NCBI RefSeq assembly: GCF_038632915.1
Contig: NZ_CP152050.1
Coordinates: 476,001-540,000, forward strand
Direction of reading: 5' to 3'
DNA from: Paenisporosarcina sp. FSL H8-0542
GTDB lineage: Bacteria; Bacillota; Bacilli; Bacillales_A; Planococcaceae
DNA: 64,000 nt
Numbering within the stretch: the first letter of the stretch is position 1; every line of letters starts with the position of its first letter. Made by a program: the position numbers and the translations under genes. Shown here in pieces: positions 6,979-15,275 of the stretch. The notes under the pieces are model-generated. The model was not told the DNA's origin. It made no database searches and saw only the letters and a list, made by a program, of their open reading frames with translations.

Positions 6979-9342
6979 GTGAAGGGGAAGAGAAAAATAG
7001 GAAAGTGGATTGCTTGGATTGTCGGCAGCATAGCACTGATTCTTTTAGCCGTAGTCATTTTTTTGAATGCCTACATCAGTAAATCCAAACCGCAAATTGA
7101 AGGGAACATGGCAGTGGATGTACTGGACGAGGAAGTAACGGTTACCCGTGATGAACAAGGGGTACCTCATATCAGCGCGAAAAGTGATGCGGATTTATAT
7201 CGGGCTCAAGGATTCGTGCAAGCACAGGATCGCATGTTTCAAATGGATTTAGCGCGACGGCAAGCTAGCGGTCGTTTATCCGAAGTGGTGGGTGCAGCAG
7301 CGGTAACAACAGACCAGTTCTTCCGTACGTTCAGTTTGAGAGAAGCTGCAAAAGATTCTTGGGCTGGATATGACGAAGACGCAAAGCAAGTGCTCTCTTG
7401 GTATGCAGAGGGCGTGAATGCGTACATGGAACAGGCGAGCGAGCAAGGCAAACTGTCATTTGAGTTTAAATTACTGGAATATGAGCCTGAGCATTGGACA
7501 GAAGTAGATTCTTTAACAATCGGAAAATTCATGGCGTATGATCTTGGCGGGAATTGGTCGAGTTTAGCTGTTCGCCATTGGGCACTGGGGAACTATCCTG
7601 AAGATAAAGCTCGTGAGTTATTCATTACATATCCAGAAGATAAACCAGCGATTATTGCAGCAAATTTAGAGAACCAAGTAACAGTTGCAGGTCAATTTGA
7701 CCCTACTGTTATTCCTAACGAATTCAATGGTAGCAATAACTGGGTGGTTTCCGGAGATAAAACAAAGTCGGGCCATCCATTGCTTGCGGACGATCCGCAT
7801 TTAGGATTAAGCACGCCGTCCATTTGGTATCAAATGCATCTACAGTCACCAGAGCAAAATGTAAGCGGTGTCATCTTTGCAGGAATACCAGGTATTATTT
7901 TGGGTCATAACGACGAAATCGCTTGGGGTGTAACGAACGTTGGCCCTGACGTTCAAGATCTTTATATCGAAACACCAAATCCTGAGAACCCAACACAATT
8001 CAAATATGAAGGAAAATGGGAACAGGCTGAAGTTCGTAACGAACCGATTAAAGTGAAAGATGGTGAAACGGTTGACTTCGAAGTTGTCGTTACCCGCCAT
8101 GGCCCAATTGTTTCAAATGTCATGTTTGATGTAGAAGAACCAACGGCGCAGTTCTCCATGCAATGGACAGCACTGGAGCCCACGCGGGAACTACAAGCCG
8201 TGCTGAATATGAACAAGGCTTCTAATTGGGATGAGTTCGAAACGGCATTGGAGGATTTTCATGCTCCCGCACAAAACTTTGTTTTTGCAGGAAAAGATGG
8301 AACCATTGCGTACAAAGCGAATGGTCGTATTCCGATTAGAAAATCGGGGGATGCCCAGTTGCCAGTACCAGGTGATTCCGAGGAATACGGCTGGCAAGGG
8401 TACGTTCCGTATGATGAACTACCGACTGTTGTGAATCCTGCTGAAGGGTATATCGCAACTGCAAATAATCAAGTGGTAGACAATTCGTATCCTTATCACA
8501 TTACCGACTTTTGGGCTCAATCCTACCGCTATGAACGGATTGCGGAAGTATTGGAAGAAGGCGATGATTTCACGAAGGAAGATATGATGGCTCTTCAAAT
8601 GGATCAACATAATCTACAGGCACGAGAGTTCTTAAAAGAGATGGTTACATCCGTTGAAAAAATGGATAAAGAAAATAAATATGATGATATAACGGATATG
8701 TTAAAAAAATGGGATCAAGTGGACTCAGTTGATGCTGCTGCACCTCTCGTTTTCCATAAATGGATCAAACAGTTGCCTGCCACTCTATTCAAGGATCAAA
8801 TGCCAAAAGATATTTACGATTTATTGGCAGGGAAAGGCAATATTACGGATGCCATGATGCGTGAAAGTTTCCAAAATCAAGAAGGGGCATGGGTGAAGGA
8901 GCATGGAGGGGTGGATAAGTGGATGATGGATTCATTTGAAACTGCCGTCACTTCTATTACGGAGGAGTTTGGCAAAAACTCGGATGACTGGAAGTGGGGA
9001 GATTACCACCAACTCACATTTGACCATCCATTAGCAGGTGCGTCACCAATTTTTGCTTATTTCTTAAATCCATCACATGTGCCGATTGGTGGTTCCAATA
9101 TTACGGTTCAAGCTGCAGGGTTTGCTGCAGATGGCTCGGTTGATCACGGGGCTTCTTGGCGTTTTGTAGCAGATATGAAGGACCTATCAAGTGCCCATCA
9201 CATCGTAGGGCCTGGTCAAAGCGGTCATATGAAATCAAAATGGTTCCATAATCAAGTGAATGACTGGGCTGAAGGAGACTATCATGAAACGATGGTAAAT
9301 GGTGACATACAAGATTCCCATACGTTAACATTAAAACCATAA
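6979..9342 (+). CDS. membrane-anchored penicillin acylase family Ntn hydrolase
   Basis: The 787-residue precursor belongs to peptidase family S45 (penicillin G acylase, cephalosporin acylase, acyl-homoserine-lactone acylases). An N-terminal membrane anchor (about residues 10-32) is followed by the alpha chain, a cleavage site with the nucleophile Ser252 in NGSNNWVVSG, and the beta chain with HPLLADDPHLGL and IPGIILGHNDEIAWG. Autocleavage before Ser252 would give the two-chain enzyme on the outside of the membrane. The substrate could be a beta-lactam, an N-acyl-homoserine lactone or another amide. Start is GTG at 6979 behind AGGGGGAG; the upstream ATG at 6874 lies in a terminator-like hairpin. 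Two crcB genes follow, probably co-transcribed. Confidence 0.9.
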   Translation: MKGKRKIGKWIAWIVGSIALILLAVVIFLNAYISKSKPQIEGNMAVDVLDEEVTVTRDEQGVPHISAKSDADLYRAQGFVQAQDRMFQMDLARRQASGRLSEVVGAAAVTTDQFFRTFSLREAAKDSWAGYDEDAKQVLSWYAEGVNAYMEQASEQGKLSFEFKLLEYEPEHWTEVDSLTIGKFMAYDLGGNWSSLAVRHWALGNYPEDKARELFITYPEDKPAIIAANLENQVTVAGQFDPTVIPNEFNGSNNWVVSGDKTKSGHPLLADDPHLGLSTPSIWYQMHLQSPEQNVSGVIFAGIPGIILGHNDEIAWGVTNVGPDVQDLYIETPNPENPTQFKYEGKWEQAEVRNEPIKVKDGETVDFEVVVTRHGPIVSNVMFDVEEPTAQFSMQWTALEPTRELQAVLNMNKASNWDEFETALEDFHAPAQNFVFAGKDGTIAYKANGRIPIRKSGDAQLPVPGDSEEYGWQGYVPYDELPTVVNPAEGYIATANNQVVDNSYPYHITDFWAQSYRYERIAEVLEEGDDFTKEDMMALQMDQHNLQAREFLKEMVTSVEKMDKENKYDDITDMLKKWDQVDSVDAAAPLVFHKWIKQLPATLFKDQMPKDIYDLLAGKGNITDAMMRESFQNQEGAWVKEHGGVDKWMMDSFETAVTSITEEFGKNSDDWKWGDYHQLTFDHPLAGASPIFAYFLNPSHVPIGGSNITVQAAGFAADGSVDHGASWRFVADMKDLSSAHHIVGPGQSGHMKSKWFHNQVNDWAEGDYHETMVNGDIQDSHTLTLKP

Positions 9343-9369
9343 GAGGGTATGTTAGGGCGTGTTAATCGT

Positions 9370-9717
9370 ATGAAGGAATTTTTATTAGTGGGCATCGGTG
9401 GAATGCTTGGTGCATTATTGCGCTATAGCGTGATGTTGACTACGCCAGATACGCTTGTTTTATGGATAGTAAATCCAATCGGTAGTTTCGTTTTGGGATG
9501 GTTGGCAGGACGTGCTGCCATTACCGGAAAACCCGCTTCCGTTTTATGGACAACGGGAGTTCTCGGTTCATTTACTACCTTTTCAACTTTTTCTGCGGAA
9601 TGGCTAGATCTAATGCAAAATCATTTTGTGTTGGCAATGGCTTATGGTCTTGGCATGACATTGACTTGTTTTGTTACAGCCGCGTTAGGCTATAAGTTTG
9701 GATGTGCATGTAAATGA
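9370..9717 (+). CDS. crcB: fluoride channel subunit CrcB/Fluc 1
   Basis: Small four-helix Fluc protein that exports fluoride as a dual-topology dimer. It shows GIGGMLGALLRY in TM1, NPIGSFVLGW in TM2 and GSFTTFSTFSAE with the pore-lining Phe residues in TM3. I prefer ATG 9370 (115 residues); ATG 9349 is only one or two bases after its possible ribosome-binding site. The next gene starts at the ATGA overlap and encodes a second Fluc protein. Such tandem pairs form obligate heterodimers with opposite topologies in Bacillales. No fluoride riboswitch was found upstream. Confidence 0.9.
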   Translation: MKEFLLVGIGGMLGALLRYSVMLTTPDTLVLWIVNPIGSFVLGWLAGRAAITGKPASVLWTTGVLGSFTTFSTFSAEWLDLMQNHFVLAMAYGLGMTLTCFVTAALGYKFGCACK

Positions 9718-10055
9718 CACTTTTCTCAATAGTACTTGGTGGTTGTTTTGGCGCTATGTTGAGATATGCCATTTCCCTAAAAATCCAAGGTATGAAAGGA
9801 ATTCTGTTGATTAACTGCGCAGGTTCCTTCTTGATGGGCTTATCCCTGTATATAGCCGTGGAAACGAGCTGGTTGCTCATATTTTGGACGGTTGGTTTTT
9901 TAGGTGCATTCACAACTTTTTCGACTTTTGCCGTTCAATTCATTGAAAGCTGGTCGAAAGGACAGCAACGAAAAGCAGTAGGTTATGCATTTTTCACCCT
10001 CGTCGGTGGTTTTTTGTCCGTCTCCCTCGGATGGTGGATTGGAACTGTTATATAG
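9714..10055 (+). CDS. crcB: fluoride channel subunit CrcB/Fluc 2
   Basis: The second Fluc subunit (113 residues) overlaps the previous gene by ATGA, implying coupled translation. Motifs are VLGGCFGAMLRYA, NCAGSFLMG and GAFTTFSTFAVQF. The sequence differs enough from subunit 1 to suggest a heterodimer rather than a recent duplicate. Together they would form the antiparallel channel with two fluoride pores. Confidence 0.93.
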   Translation: MTLFSIVLGGCFGAMLRYAISLKIQGMKGILLINCAGSFLMGLSLYIAVETSWLLIFWTVGFLGAFTTFSTFAVQFIESWSKGQQRKAVGYAFFTLVGGFLSVSLGWWIGTVI

Positions 10056-10098
10056 CGAATTGAGAATAGATTGTCTCAAACCGTGAATAGAGGGAAAT
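10056..10098 (+). repeat. two degenerate units of a 21-bp-period repeat
   Basis: GAATAGA occurs at 10064 and at 10085, exactly 21 bp apart, in AT-rich intergenic DNA. The same GAATAGA core with 21-bp spacing is at 50920-50947. Confidence 0.35.
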
Positions 10099-10110
10099 AT
10101 GAAAGTAGTA

Positions 10111-10145
10111 AAGGGTCTTCCGTGAGAACGGAAGTCCCTTTTTAT
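10111..10145. terminator. bidirectional terminator between crcB and the P1 peptidase gene
   Basis: AAGGGTCTTCCGT and ACGGAAGTCCCTTTTT form the stem; the minus-strand gene ends at its right foot. Confidence 0.85.
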
Positions 10146-11125
10146 TAGAAATCCCCTTTTTCAATGACTCTGCCTAAACGACCCGTTGTAGTTTCAGCGA
10201 AGCGAATAGACTGATAAACAGATTCTTCCGTAGCTTCAATCACCGCTTGGAATAGTTCATTCATAAGAGGATGATCATCCCTTAATAACGTTTGTGTTTC
10301 AAACGGATGATTTGATTCATGTGAAATGATATTGGCATTAGAGAATGCGATAACAATGTCACCACTGCCGTTATGTATGTGTGTACCCGTTCGGCCGAGT
10401 CCGATTGCTGCACGTTTCGCCATTCGCTTCAATTGACGTGCGTCTAGAGGAGCGTCTGTTGCAACGATGATAATGACGGACCCATCTGGTTTGTCCAAAT
10501 TGTCTTGTGCCCAATTTGCCATTCGACACTCATGAGCACGACCGAAATTCGTTAATGTAAGAACTCCTACAGTAAAAGCGTATTCTTCATGTTTAGCAAT
10601 TCGCGATGAACTGCCGATGCCTCCTTTCACCCCGTAACAAATCATCCCGGTACCAGCACCAACTGCACCTTGTTCAAAACTTCCAGGTGTAGCGTTATCC
10701 AGAGCTTCAATCGCATGTTCGGGGCGAACCGCCATAAGGCGCATCGAATTTAAATGACTATCGTTGCATTCTCCCACTACCAAATTAAGCGAACTCGTTG
10801 AATCTCCGATTGCTGGATTTTGTTCCAACATGAAGGAGAGTGTGCCCTCTAATACTGCTCCGACACTGAATGTATTTGTCAGCATTATGGGCGATTCCAT
10901 TAATCCCAGTTCTTCAAGTTGAATGAGACCGACCGTCTTGCCGAAGCCATTCAGGACAAAACTTGCAGCAGGTACTTTATGTAGGAATGGATTTTGCTCA
11001 TGTGGCAATATCGCAGTGACCCCTGTACAAATCGAATCTTTTTCATCCAAATATTGTTTCAACGTGACATGTCCCACTTTTACACCGGGAACATCTGTAA
11101 GTAAATTTAATGGACCTTTTTCCAC
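10145..11125 (-). CDS. P1 family peptidase (DmpA/L-aminopeptidase-D-esterase type)
   Basis: This Ntn-type hydrolase (326 residues) belongs to the family of DmpA and beta-peptidyl aminopeptidases. Recognisable parts are LTDVPGVKVGHVTL at the start, GAVGAGTGM, and the autocleavage region GGIGSSSR, where the chain splits before the nucleophilic Ser (about residue 172). I choose GTG at 11125, which sits seven bases after AGGAGAT. The frame stays open to 11218, but that extra part contains a perfect palindrome typical of an operator and is better read as leader. The likely role is release of N-terminal amino acids from small amides; the substrate is unknown. Confidence 0.85.
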   Translation of the reverse strand: MEKGPLNLLTDVPGVKVGHVTLKQYLDEKDSICTGVTAILPHEQNPFLHKVPAASFVLNGFGKTVGLIQLEELGLMESPIMLTNTFSVGAVLEGTLSFMLEQNPAIGDSTSSLNLVVGECNDSHLNSMRLMAVRPEHAIEALDNATPGSFEQGAVGAGTGMICYGVKGGIGSSSRIAKHEEYAFTVGVLTLTNFGRAHECRMANWAQDNLDKPDGSVIIIVATDAPLDARQLKRMAKRAAIGLGRTGTHIHNGSGDIVIAFSNANIISHESNHPFETQTLLRDDHPLMNELFQAVIEATEESVYQSIRFAETTTGRLGRVIEKGDF

Positions 11126-11150
11126 TGGATCATCTCCTGAACGAACATAA

Positions 11151-11176
11151 AGACTGACCAATGAATTGGTCAGTCT
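11151..11176. promoter_or_regulatory. perfect TetR-like operator palindrome
   Basis: Arms AGACTGACCAAT and ATTGGTCAGTCT (12 bp each, no mismatch) flank a GA centre. The site lies 25 bp upstream of the P1 peptidase start and downstream of the usp gene. No TetR gene lies within the window, so the regulator would act from elsewhere. Confidence 0.6.
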
Positions 11177-11223
11177 GAGTTCGAGTTTATTAGTAAGTAC
11201 TGAATTCATTTGCTTCAAGGTGT

Positions 11224-11643
11224 TTATTTGATTAGTAGGACAGGTGAATGTACACGTTTTGCCACTTTATGACTTACACTACCAAGCACCATTTCCTGTA
11301 GGGTGTTTAGCCCCCGGCTGCCGATTACCACGATATCGTAATTTTCCTGGTTCGCATGCTCCACAATGACAGGACCGGCTTCACCATGCAGCAATTTAAT
11401 TTCAGTTGAAATCCCTTTGGACGTAAATAATTCTTTTATAGGCATAATCTTGTTTTTGCGATCTATATGCAACTCTTCACTACTCATGCTATGAATGACA
11501 TCAGTCCTTGTTTTATCGTAATCCAAAACATATAACAAGGTAACATGCGCATCCGGACTTGAGCTCGCCAGGAAAACAGCGTGAGTTGCTGCTCTCTTCG
11601 AATGTACAGAACCATCTACGGCCACCAAAATTTGTTTATACAT
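11224..11643 (-). CDS. universal stress protein UspA family
   Basis: A 139-residue single Usp domain. ILVAVDGS opens the fold and GSRGLNTLQEMVLGSVS is the ATP-binding G-2X-G-9X-G(S) motif, so it is expected to bind ATP. ATG 11643 lies behind AAGGGGGG; the TTG six bases upstream would be too close. It precedes the P1 peptidase gene on the same strand with a 98-bp gap that holds the operator palindrome, so the two are probably separately controlled. Confidence 0.93.
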   Translation of the reverse strand: MYKQILVAVDGSVHSKRAATHAVFLASSSPDAHVTLLYVLDYDKTRTDVIHSMSSEELHIDRKNKIMPIKELFTSKGISTEIKLLHGEAGPVIVEHANQENYDIVVIGSRGLNTLQEMVLGSVSHKVAKRVHSPVLLIK

Positions 11644-11824
11644 CCTCAACCCCCCTTAGTGAAGTGATTCTTCTCTGAACCTTATATACATGATATATAT
11701 TCTCTAGAGTGAAAGCTAAATCCTTTATTTGCGCAGATACATTTTTATTATTTGGAGTAAGCGAAGCAATCTTTAAGTACTTCCTAAGAATCAAAACGAC
11801 GGTGAAAGAAATTTGTGCGACCTG

Positions 11825-11931
11825 GAATGCCATTCTGTCTACCTGGAACCCAAAAGTGTCAACCTGGACCCCGATACTGTCTACCTGGAACCCCAAACTG
11901 TCAACCTGGACCTCGATTCCAAATCATAACG
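11825..11931 (+). repeat. five tandem copies of a 21-bp repeat
   Basis: ACCTGGA recurs every 21 bp five times (ACCTGGAACCCAAAAGTGTCA is the second unit). Read on the plus strand it gives the heptapeptide series TWNAILS, TWNPKVS, TWTPILS, TWNPKLS; on the minus strand it gives GFQVDS-type repeats. Alternating ACC/AAC units suggest a 42-bp higher-order duplication. Confidence 0.8.
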
Positions 11932-12142
11932 CTTTAGAAATGGCTGATGACCTGGAAAAACTTCCATATACCATTCAATTAAGCCGAAAAGCATTGCGTA
12001 TTATTAAAGAAAACATTATGTTTGCATTAGGGTTAAAAATAGTGGCGTTACTGCTGATCATTCCAGGGTGGCTGACTCTTTGGATTGTGATCTTTGCAGA
12101 TATGGGGCAACGTTACTCGTTGTATTGAATTCAATGAGATGA
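11932..12142 (+). pseudogene. C-terminal remnant of a heavy-metal P1B-type ATPase
   Basis: The plus strand encodes MADDLEKLPYTIQLSRKAL, then RIIKENIMFALGLK and IPGWLTLWIVIFADMG, which is the last part of CadA/ZosA-type Zn/Cd/Co ATPases. The catalytic and metal-binding domains are gone. After ADMG the frame shifts: shifting by one base restores ATLLVVLNSMR and a natural stop at 12142, so one base has been lost. An open frame from 11709 joins the 21-bp repeats to this fragment, but I regard that as accidental. Confidence 0.75.
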
Positions 12143-12179
12143 CTGCGCATTCAAAAGTAACGCCGTTCGGGGGAAGAGC

Positions 12180-13298
12180 ATGCGATTAACAGAATGGACA
12201 ATGGAAGAGCAAGAACAACTGATACATTTTATGACCACAAATACCTGGCCATTTCACGGAAATTCAAATCCTGCGAGAGAAATTATTGAAAAGACTATTG
12301 AAGAGGGCGGGTACGAATCAGACGAAGTCAAAACGTTTTGGGTCGAAAATGATGAGCAGCAAAAAGTTGGTATTGTAAAAGTGTTCGATTTGCAAGATGA
12401 AATACCCGTATTTGATTTGCGGATTGCTGATAGTTATCGGGGTCATGGATACGGTCCCGCTGCTTTAATCAAAGTGGCGGAATATGTATTCAATTTGCCT
12501 GAAAAGAAAATTCGTGTGGAAGGGCATACTCGACAAGATAACTTTGCCATGCGCAAAACGTTTGAACGTGCAGGGTTTGTAAAAGAAGGGCATCTTCGAA
12601 AAGCTTGGTTTTCACCAAAAGAAAATTCCTATTATGATGCTATTACGTATGGAATAACTAGGGAAGACTTTATTGAAGGTACGACTACCCCGGTCTTGTG
12701 GGATGATCAGCAAGTACCTGAGAAATCGGAAGCGAAAGTACATGTCGCAATGCGTAATTTCCCGGATTCATTTGAATCGGAGAGACTCTTTATCCGTGCG
12801 CCAAAAGTTGAAGATGCACCATTGGTGTGGGAAAGTGTCAAAGTATCCCACAAAGCCCTCCAACCATGGATGCCGTGGGCACAAAGTAGTCAAAAAATCG
12901 AAGACACAACTGAAAATACAAGACAGGCTGTTGCCGATTTTGTCACAAGGAAAGATTTGCGACTTCATTTGTTTTTAAAAGAAACAGGTGAGTTTATTGG
13001 GGCAAGCGGCTTTCATCGTATAAATTGGGACATACCTAAGGTTGAAATTGGGTACTGGTTGGACAGTCGATTTGAAGGGAAAGGCTATATGACGGAAGCG
13101 GCTGAGCGCTTGACTGAATTTGCTTTCGAAGAGTTGGGAGCCAGAAGAGTGGAAATTCGGTGCGATACAGATAATGTGAGAAGTCGGGCTGTCGCTGAAC
13201 GATTAAAATTTACGTTAGAAGGAATTCTGAAGCAAGAGTCGCTATCTGCGGATGGTAAATATATACGTGATACTTGTATCTATGCCAAAATCAAATAA
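12180..13298 (+). CDS. tandem two-domain GNAT acetyltransferase
   Basis: The 372-residue protein has two complete GNAT folds. Domain 1 (about 1-165) has the acetyl-CoA loop YRGHGYGPAAL and an N-F-A-M-R-K-T-F-E-R-A-G-F segment. Domain 2 (about 190-372) is RimJ/RimL-like, with SERLFIRAPKVEDA, FEGKGYMTEAAERL and ARRVEIRCDTDN. Both keep the pyrophosphate-binding loop, so both may be active. RimJ/L relatives acetylate ribosomal proteins or small amines; the substrate here is unknown. A good GGGGGAAG ribosome-binding site precedes the ATG. It is a single-gene unit with its own terminator. Confidence 0.88.
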   Translation: MRLTEWTMEEQEQLIHFMTTNTWPFHGNSNPAREIIEKTIEEGGYESDEVKTFWVENDEQQKVGIVKVFDLQDEIPVFDLRIADSYRGHGYGPAALIKVAEYVFNLPEKKIRVEGHTRQDNFAMRKTFERAGFVKEGHLRKAWFSPKENSYYDAITYGITREDFIEGTTTPVLWDDQQVPEKSEAKVHVAMRNFPDSFESERLFIRAPKVEDAPLVWESVKVSHKALQPWMPWAQSSQKIEDTTENTRQAVADFVTRKDLRLHLFLKETGEFIGASGFHRINWDIPKVEIGYWLDSRFEGKGYMTEAAERLTEFAFEELGARRVEIRCDTDNVRSRAVAERLKFTLEGILKQESLSADGKYIRDTCIYAKIK

Positions 13299-13303
13299 CA
13301 TGA

Positions 13304-13338
13304 AAAGGGATGTCCGTAATATACGGACATCCCTTTTG
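13304..13338. terminator. bidirectional terminator
   Basis: AAAAGGGATGTCCGTA and TACGGACATCCCTTTT form a near-perfect stem between two convergent genes. Confidence 0.9.
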
Positions 13339-13494
13339 TTACAGTTTTCGTTTACCCGTTACTAACTGTACGACTAAAATGATACCTGCAATTAATAAAA
13401 TCAAGTGAATCAGACCGCCGCCAATTTTAAATACAAGTCCTAATAACCAAATAACTAATAATACGACGATGATCATCCATAAAATTCTACCCAT
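13339..13494 (-). CDS. lmo0937 family small membrane protein
   Basis: A 51-residue peptide, MGRILWMIIVVLLVIWLLG then FKIGGGLIHLILL, with two hydrophobic segments around a Gly-rich turn. This is the pattern of lmo0937/DUF5670 family membrane peptides found across Bacillales. AGAGGATG provides a ribosome-binding site nine bases upstream. A sequence matching the sigma-B consensus precedes it, which agrees with a general-stress role. The molecular function of the family is not known. Confidence 0.82.
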   Translation of the reverse strand: MGRILWMIIVVLLVIWLLGLVFKIGGGLIHLILLIAGIILVVQLVTGKRKL

Positions 13495-13539
13495 TCAAGC
13501 TCATCCTCTCTGCATTTAGGCCGCTTTAATATTAGTAAA

Positions 13540-13565
13540 GTACCCCTGATATTTTCGCCATAAAC
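13540..13565 (-). promoter_or_regulatory. sigma-B-type promoter of the lmo0937 family gene
   Basis: On the minus strand GTTTAT (13560-13565), 14 bp, then GGGTAC (13540-13545). The sigma-B consensus is GTTTAA-N12-15-GGGWAW. It lies 46 bp upstream of the start codon. Confidence 0.7.
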
Positions 13566-13738
13566 CACTCAAACTAAAATTAAGTTGTTTTTTGTACGTT
13601 TCGGCATATATAGCTAGCACAACCTACATAATTAGGAGATGCAACTTTGTAATTAACTCTTTTGGGGAAGTATCTGCTGTTAATGATCATTCAGCGTCTG
13701 TGTAGATTTTAGCATCCTGTTGCACTTTGCTTTATTCA

Positions 13739-13767
13739 TTGAGAACGATAAGCGACTATAGTACACT
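13739..13767 (+). promoter_or_regulatory. candidate sigma-A promoter of mntR
   Basis: TTGAGA (13739-13744) and TACACT (13762-13767) are 17 bp apart. The 305-bp gap between 13494 and 13800 otherwise holds only the divergent sigma-B promoter. Confidence 0.5.
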
Positions 13768-13799
13768 TATATAAGCTATGGAAAGAGAGGAACAGAGTG

Positions 13800-14222
13800 A
13801 TGCCGACACCTAGTATGGAAGACCATATTGAACAAATCTATATGCTGATTGAGCAAAAAGGATATGCGCGTGTATCGGATATCGCTGAATCCCTTTCAGT
13901 TCTTCCTTCTTCTGTAACGAAAATGGTTCAAAAACTCGACAAAGATGGATACTTGATATATGAACGCTACCGAGGTCTGATGTTAACACCGAAAGGGTTG
14001 AAATTAGGAAAGCGGTTGGTTAAGCGTCATGATTTGTTGGAACAATTTTTGCGTTTAATTGGCGTACAGGAAGACAAAATATATGAAGATGTTGAGGGAA
14101 TAGAACATCACTTAAGCTGGAATTCGATCGATCGTATTGCAGACTTGATTCAAGCGATGGAAGAAAACCCTGACTTTCTTCAAAAACTTGAAGAACTTAA
14201 AGAACAGCAACAATCAGAATAG
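13800..14222 (+). CDS. mntR: manganese-responsive transcriptional regulator MntR
   Basis: The 140-residue DtxR-family repressor is very close to B. subtilis MntR. With the ATG at 13800, all six metal ligands fall at the B. subtilis positions: Asp8, Glu11, His77, Glu99, Glu102 and His103. The HTH is [21 protein letters not shown]. Mn(II) binding turns it into a repressor of manganese importers, and in B. subtilis it also activates Mn exporters. No manganese transporter gene is adjacent here. The GTG three bases upstream is not needed. cvfB follows 24 bp downstream and may be co-transcribed. Confidence 0.97.
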   Translation: MPTPSMEDHIEQIYMLIEQKGYARVSDIAESLSVLPSSVTKMVQKLDKDGYLIYERYRGLMLTPKGLKLGKRLVKRHDLLEQFLRLIGVQEDKIYEDVEGIEHHLSWNSIDRIADLIQAMEENPDFLQKLEELKEQQQSE

Positions 14223-14246
14223 GAAAAAGCGAAAGGAGTGTCCGCT

Positions 14247-15113
14247 ATGAGCGAAATGATATCTGGAGAAATTGTTGACTTACAGATAAAGTCACAGGAA
14301 TCTTCTAAATGGATATTATCCAATGGTGAAATTGAAGTACCAATCAATGGATCTGAAGCACCTGAAGGAGTTCAGGAAGGCGATACAATTAAAGTATTTT
14401 TATTTAAAGACCGTCGTGGCAATTTAAGTGCAACTTCCACATTGCCACATATCACAAAAGGTACTTACGGATGGGCAAGAGTCATTAAGATGGACGAGCG
14501 TGAAGGTGCAGTCGTCGATATCGGCAGTTCACGTGAAGTGATTGTGAAACCATCTGACTTGCCATTATTAAAAGAGCTATGGCCAAAAACTGGTGATCAT
14601 TTATACATGACATTGAGAACCGATTTTAAAGGAGACTTATTCGGTCGACTGGCAACCGAAGATCGCGTAGCTGAAACATTCGTGGAAGCGCCGACATCTG
14701 TAATGAATGAAAATTTGAAGGCTAGAGCATACCGCTTATTGCCAATCGGTTCGTTTTTTATCAGCGTTCCTCAAGGGTACAGAGTGTTTGTTCACCACAC
14801 GGAACAAATGGCTGAACCACGTATAGGTGAAGAAGTTGAAATTCGAGTGATTGGTGTGAAAGAGGATGGGTCATTGAATGGCTCGATGCTGCCACGAAAA
14901 CAGGAGCGATTGATGGATGATGCAGAAACACTGTATCGTTACTTGCAGGATGTTGGCGGTAAAATGCCATTTACTGATAAATCAACTCCAGATGAAATTT
15001 ACGACATGTTCAATTTGAGCAAAGCTTCTTTTAAACGTGCACTAGGAAAGTTAATGAAAGAAAAGAAAATTGAACAAAAAGATGGTTGGACTTTGGTCAA
15101 ATCTGACATTTAA
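14247..15113 (+). CDS. cvfB: S1 domain RNA-binding virulence regulator CvfB
   Basis: A 288-residue CvfB/YitL protein with repeated S1-like OB domains (about 1-65, 66-135, 140-215) and a C-terminal winged helix ending in LSKASFKRALGKLMKEKKIE. GWARVIKMDEREGAVVDIG is a clear S1 strand pattern. In Staphylococcus aureus CvfB binds RNA and affects expression of exoproteins and agr. ATG 14247 follows AAAGGAG; the GTG at 14238 overlaps that site. It lies directly after mntR on the same strand. Confidence 0.93.
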   Translation: MSEMISGEIVDLQIKSQESSKWILSNGEIEVPINGSEAPEGVQEGDTIKVFLFKDRRGNLSATSTLPHITKGTYGWARVIKMDEREGAVVDIGSSREVIVKPSDLPLLKELWPKTGDHLYMTLRTDFKGDLFGRLATEDRVAETFVEAPTSVMNENLKARAYRLLPIGSFFISVPQGYRVFVHHTEQMAEPRIGEEVEIRVIGVKEDGSLNGSMLPRKQERLMDDAETLYRYLQDVGGKMPFTDKSTPDEIYDMFNLSKASFKRALGKLMKEKKIEQKDGWTLVKSDI

Positions 15114-15132
15114 GTTTAAAATACACTTTTAA

Positions 15133-15182
15133 TGGGCACAAAAAGAATGGGGAGAAAAATCTCGCCGAAACTTTTTGTGCCT
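15133..15182 (+). terminator. long inverted repeat after cvfB
   Basis: GGGCACAAAAAG and CTTTTTGTGCC pair across a 26-base loop that contains a smaller GGAGA/TCTC hairpin. It lacks a clean T tract, so terminator function is likely but not certain. Confidence 0.55.
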
Positions 15183-15275
15183 ATTCGTCGTATTATCAAA
15201 AGGGAAGCATATTCATAGACAGAATGGCTTGACCCATCACAATAAGAATTGTTCGTTCTGAGAGGAGAAATATCA

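Noticed and set aside
9343..9369. Fluoride riboswitch before crcB
   Set aside because: Only 27 bp separate the genes and no aptamer sequence fits.
11709..11931. N-terminal extension of the ATPase fragment through the repeats
   Set aside because: The repeats read open in more than one frame and there is no ribosome-binding site for a fusion protein.
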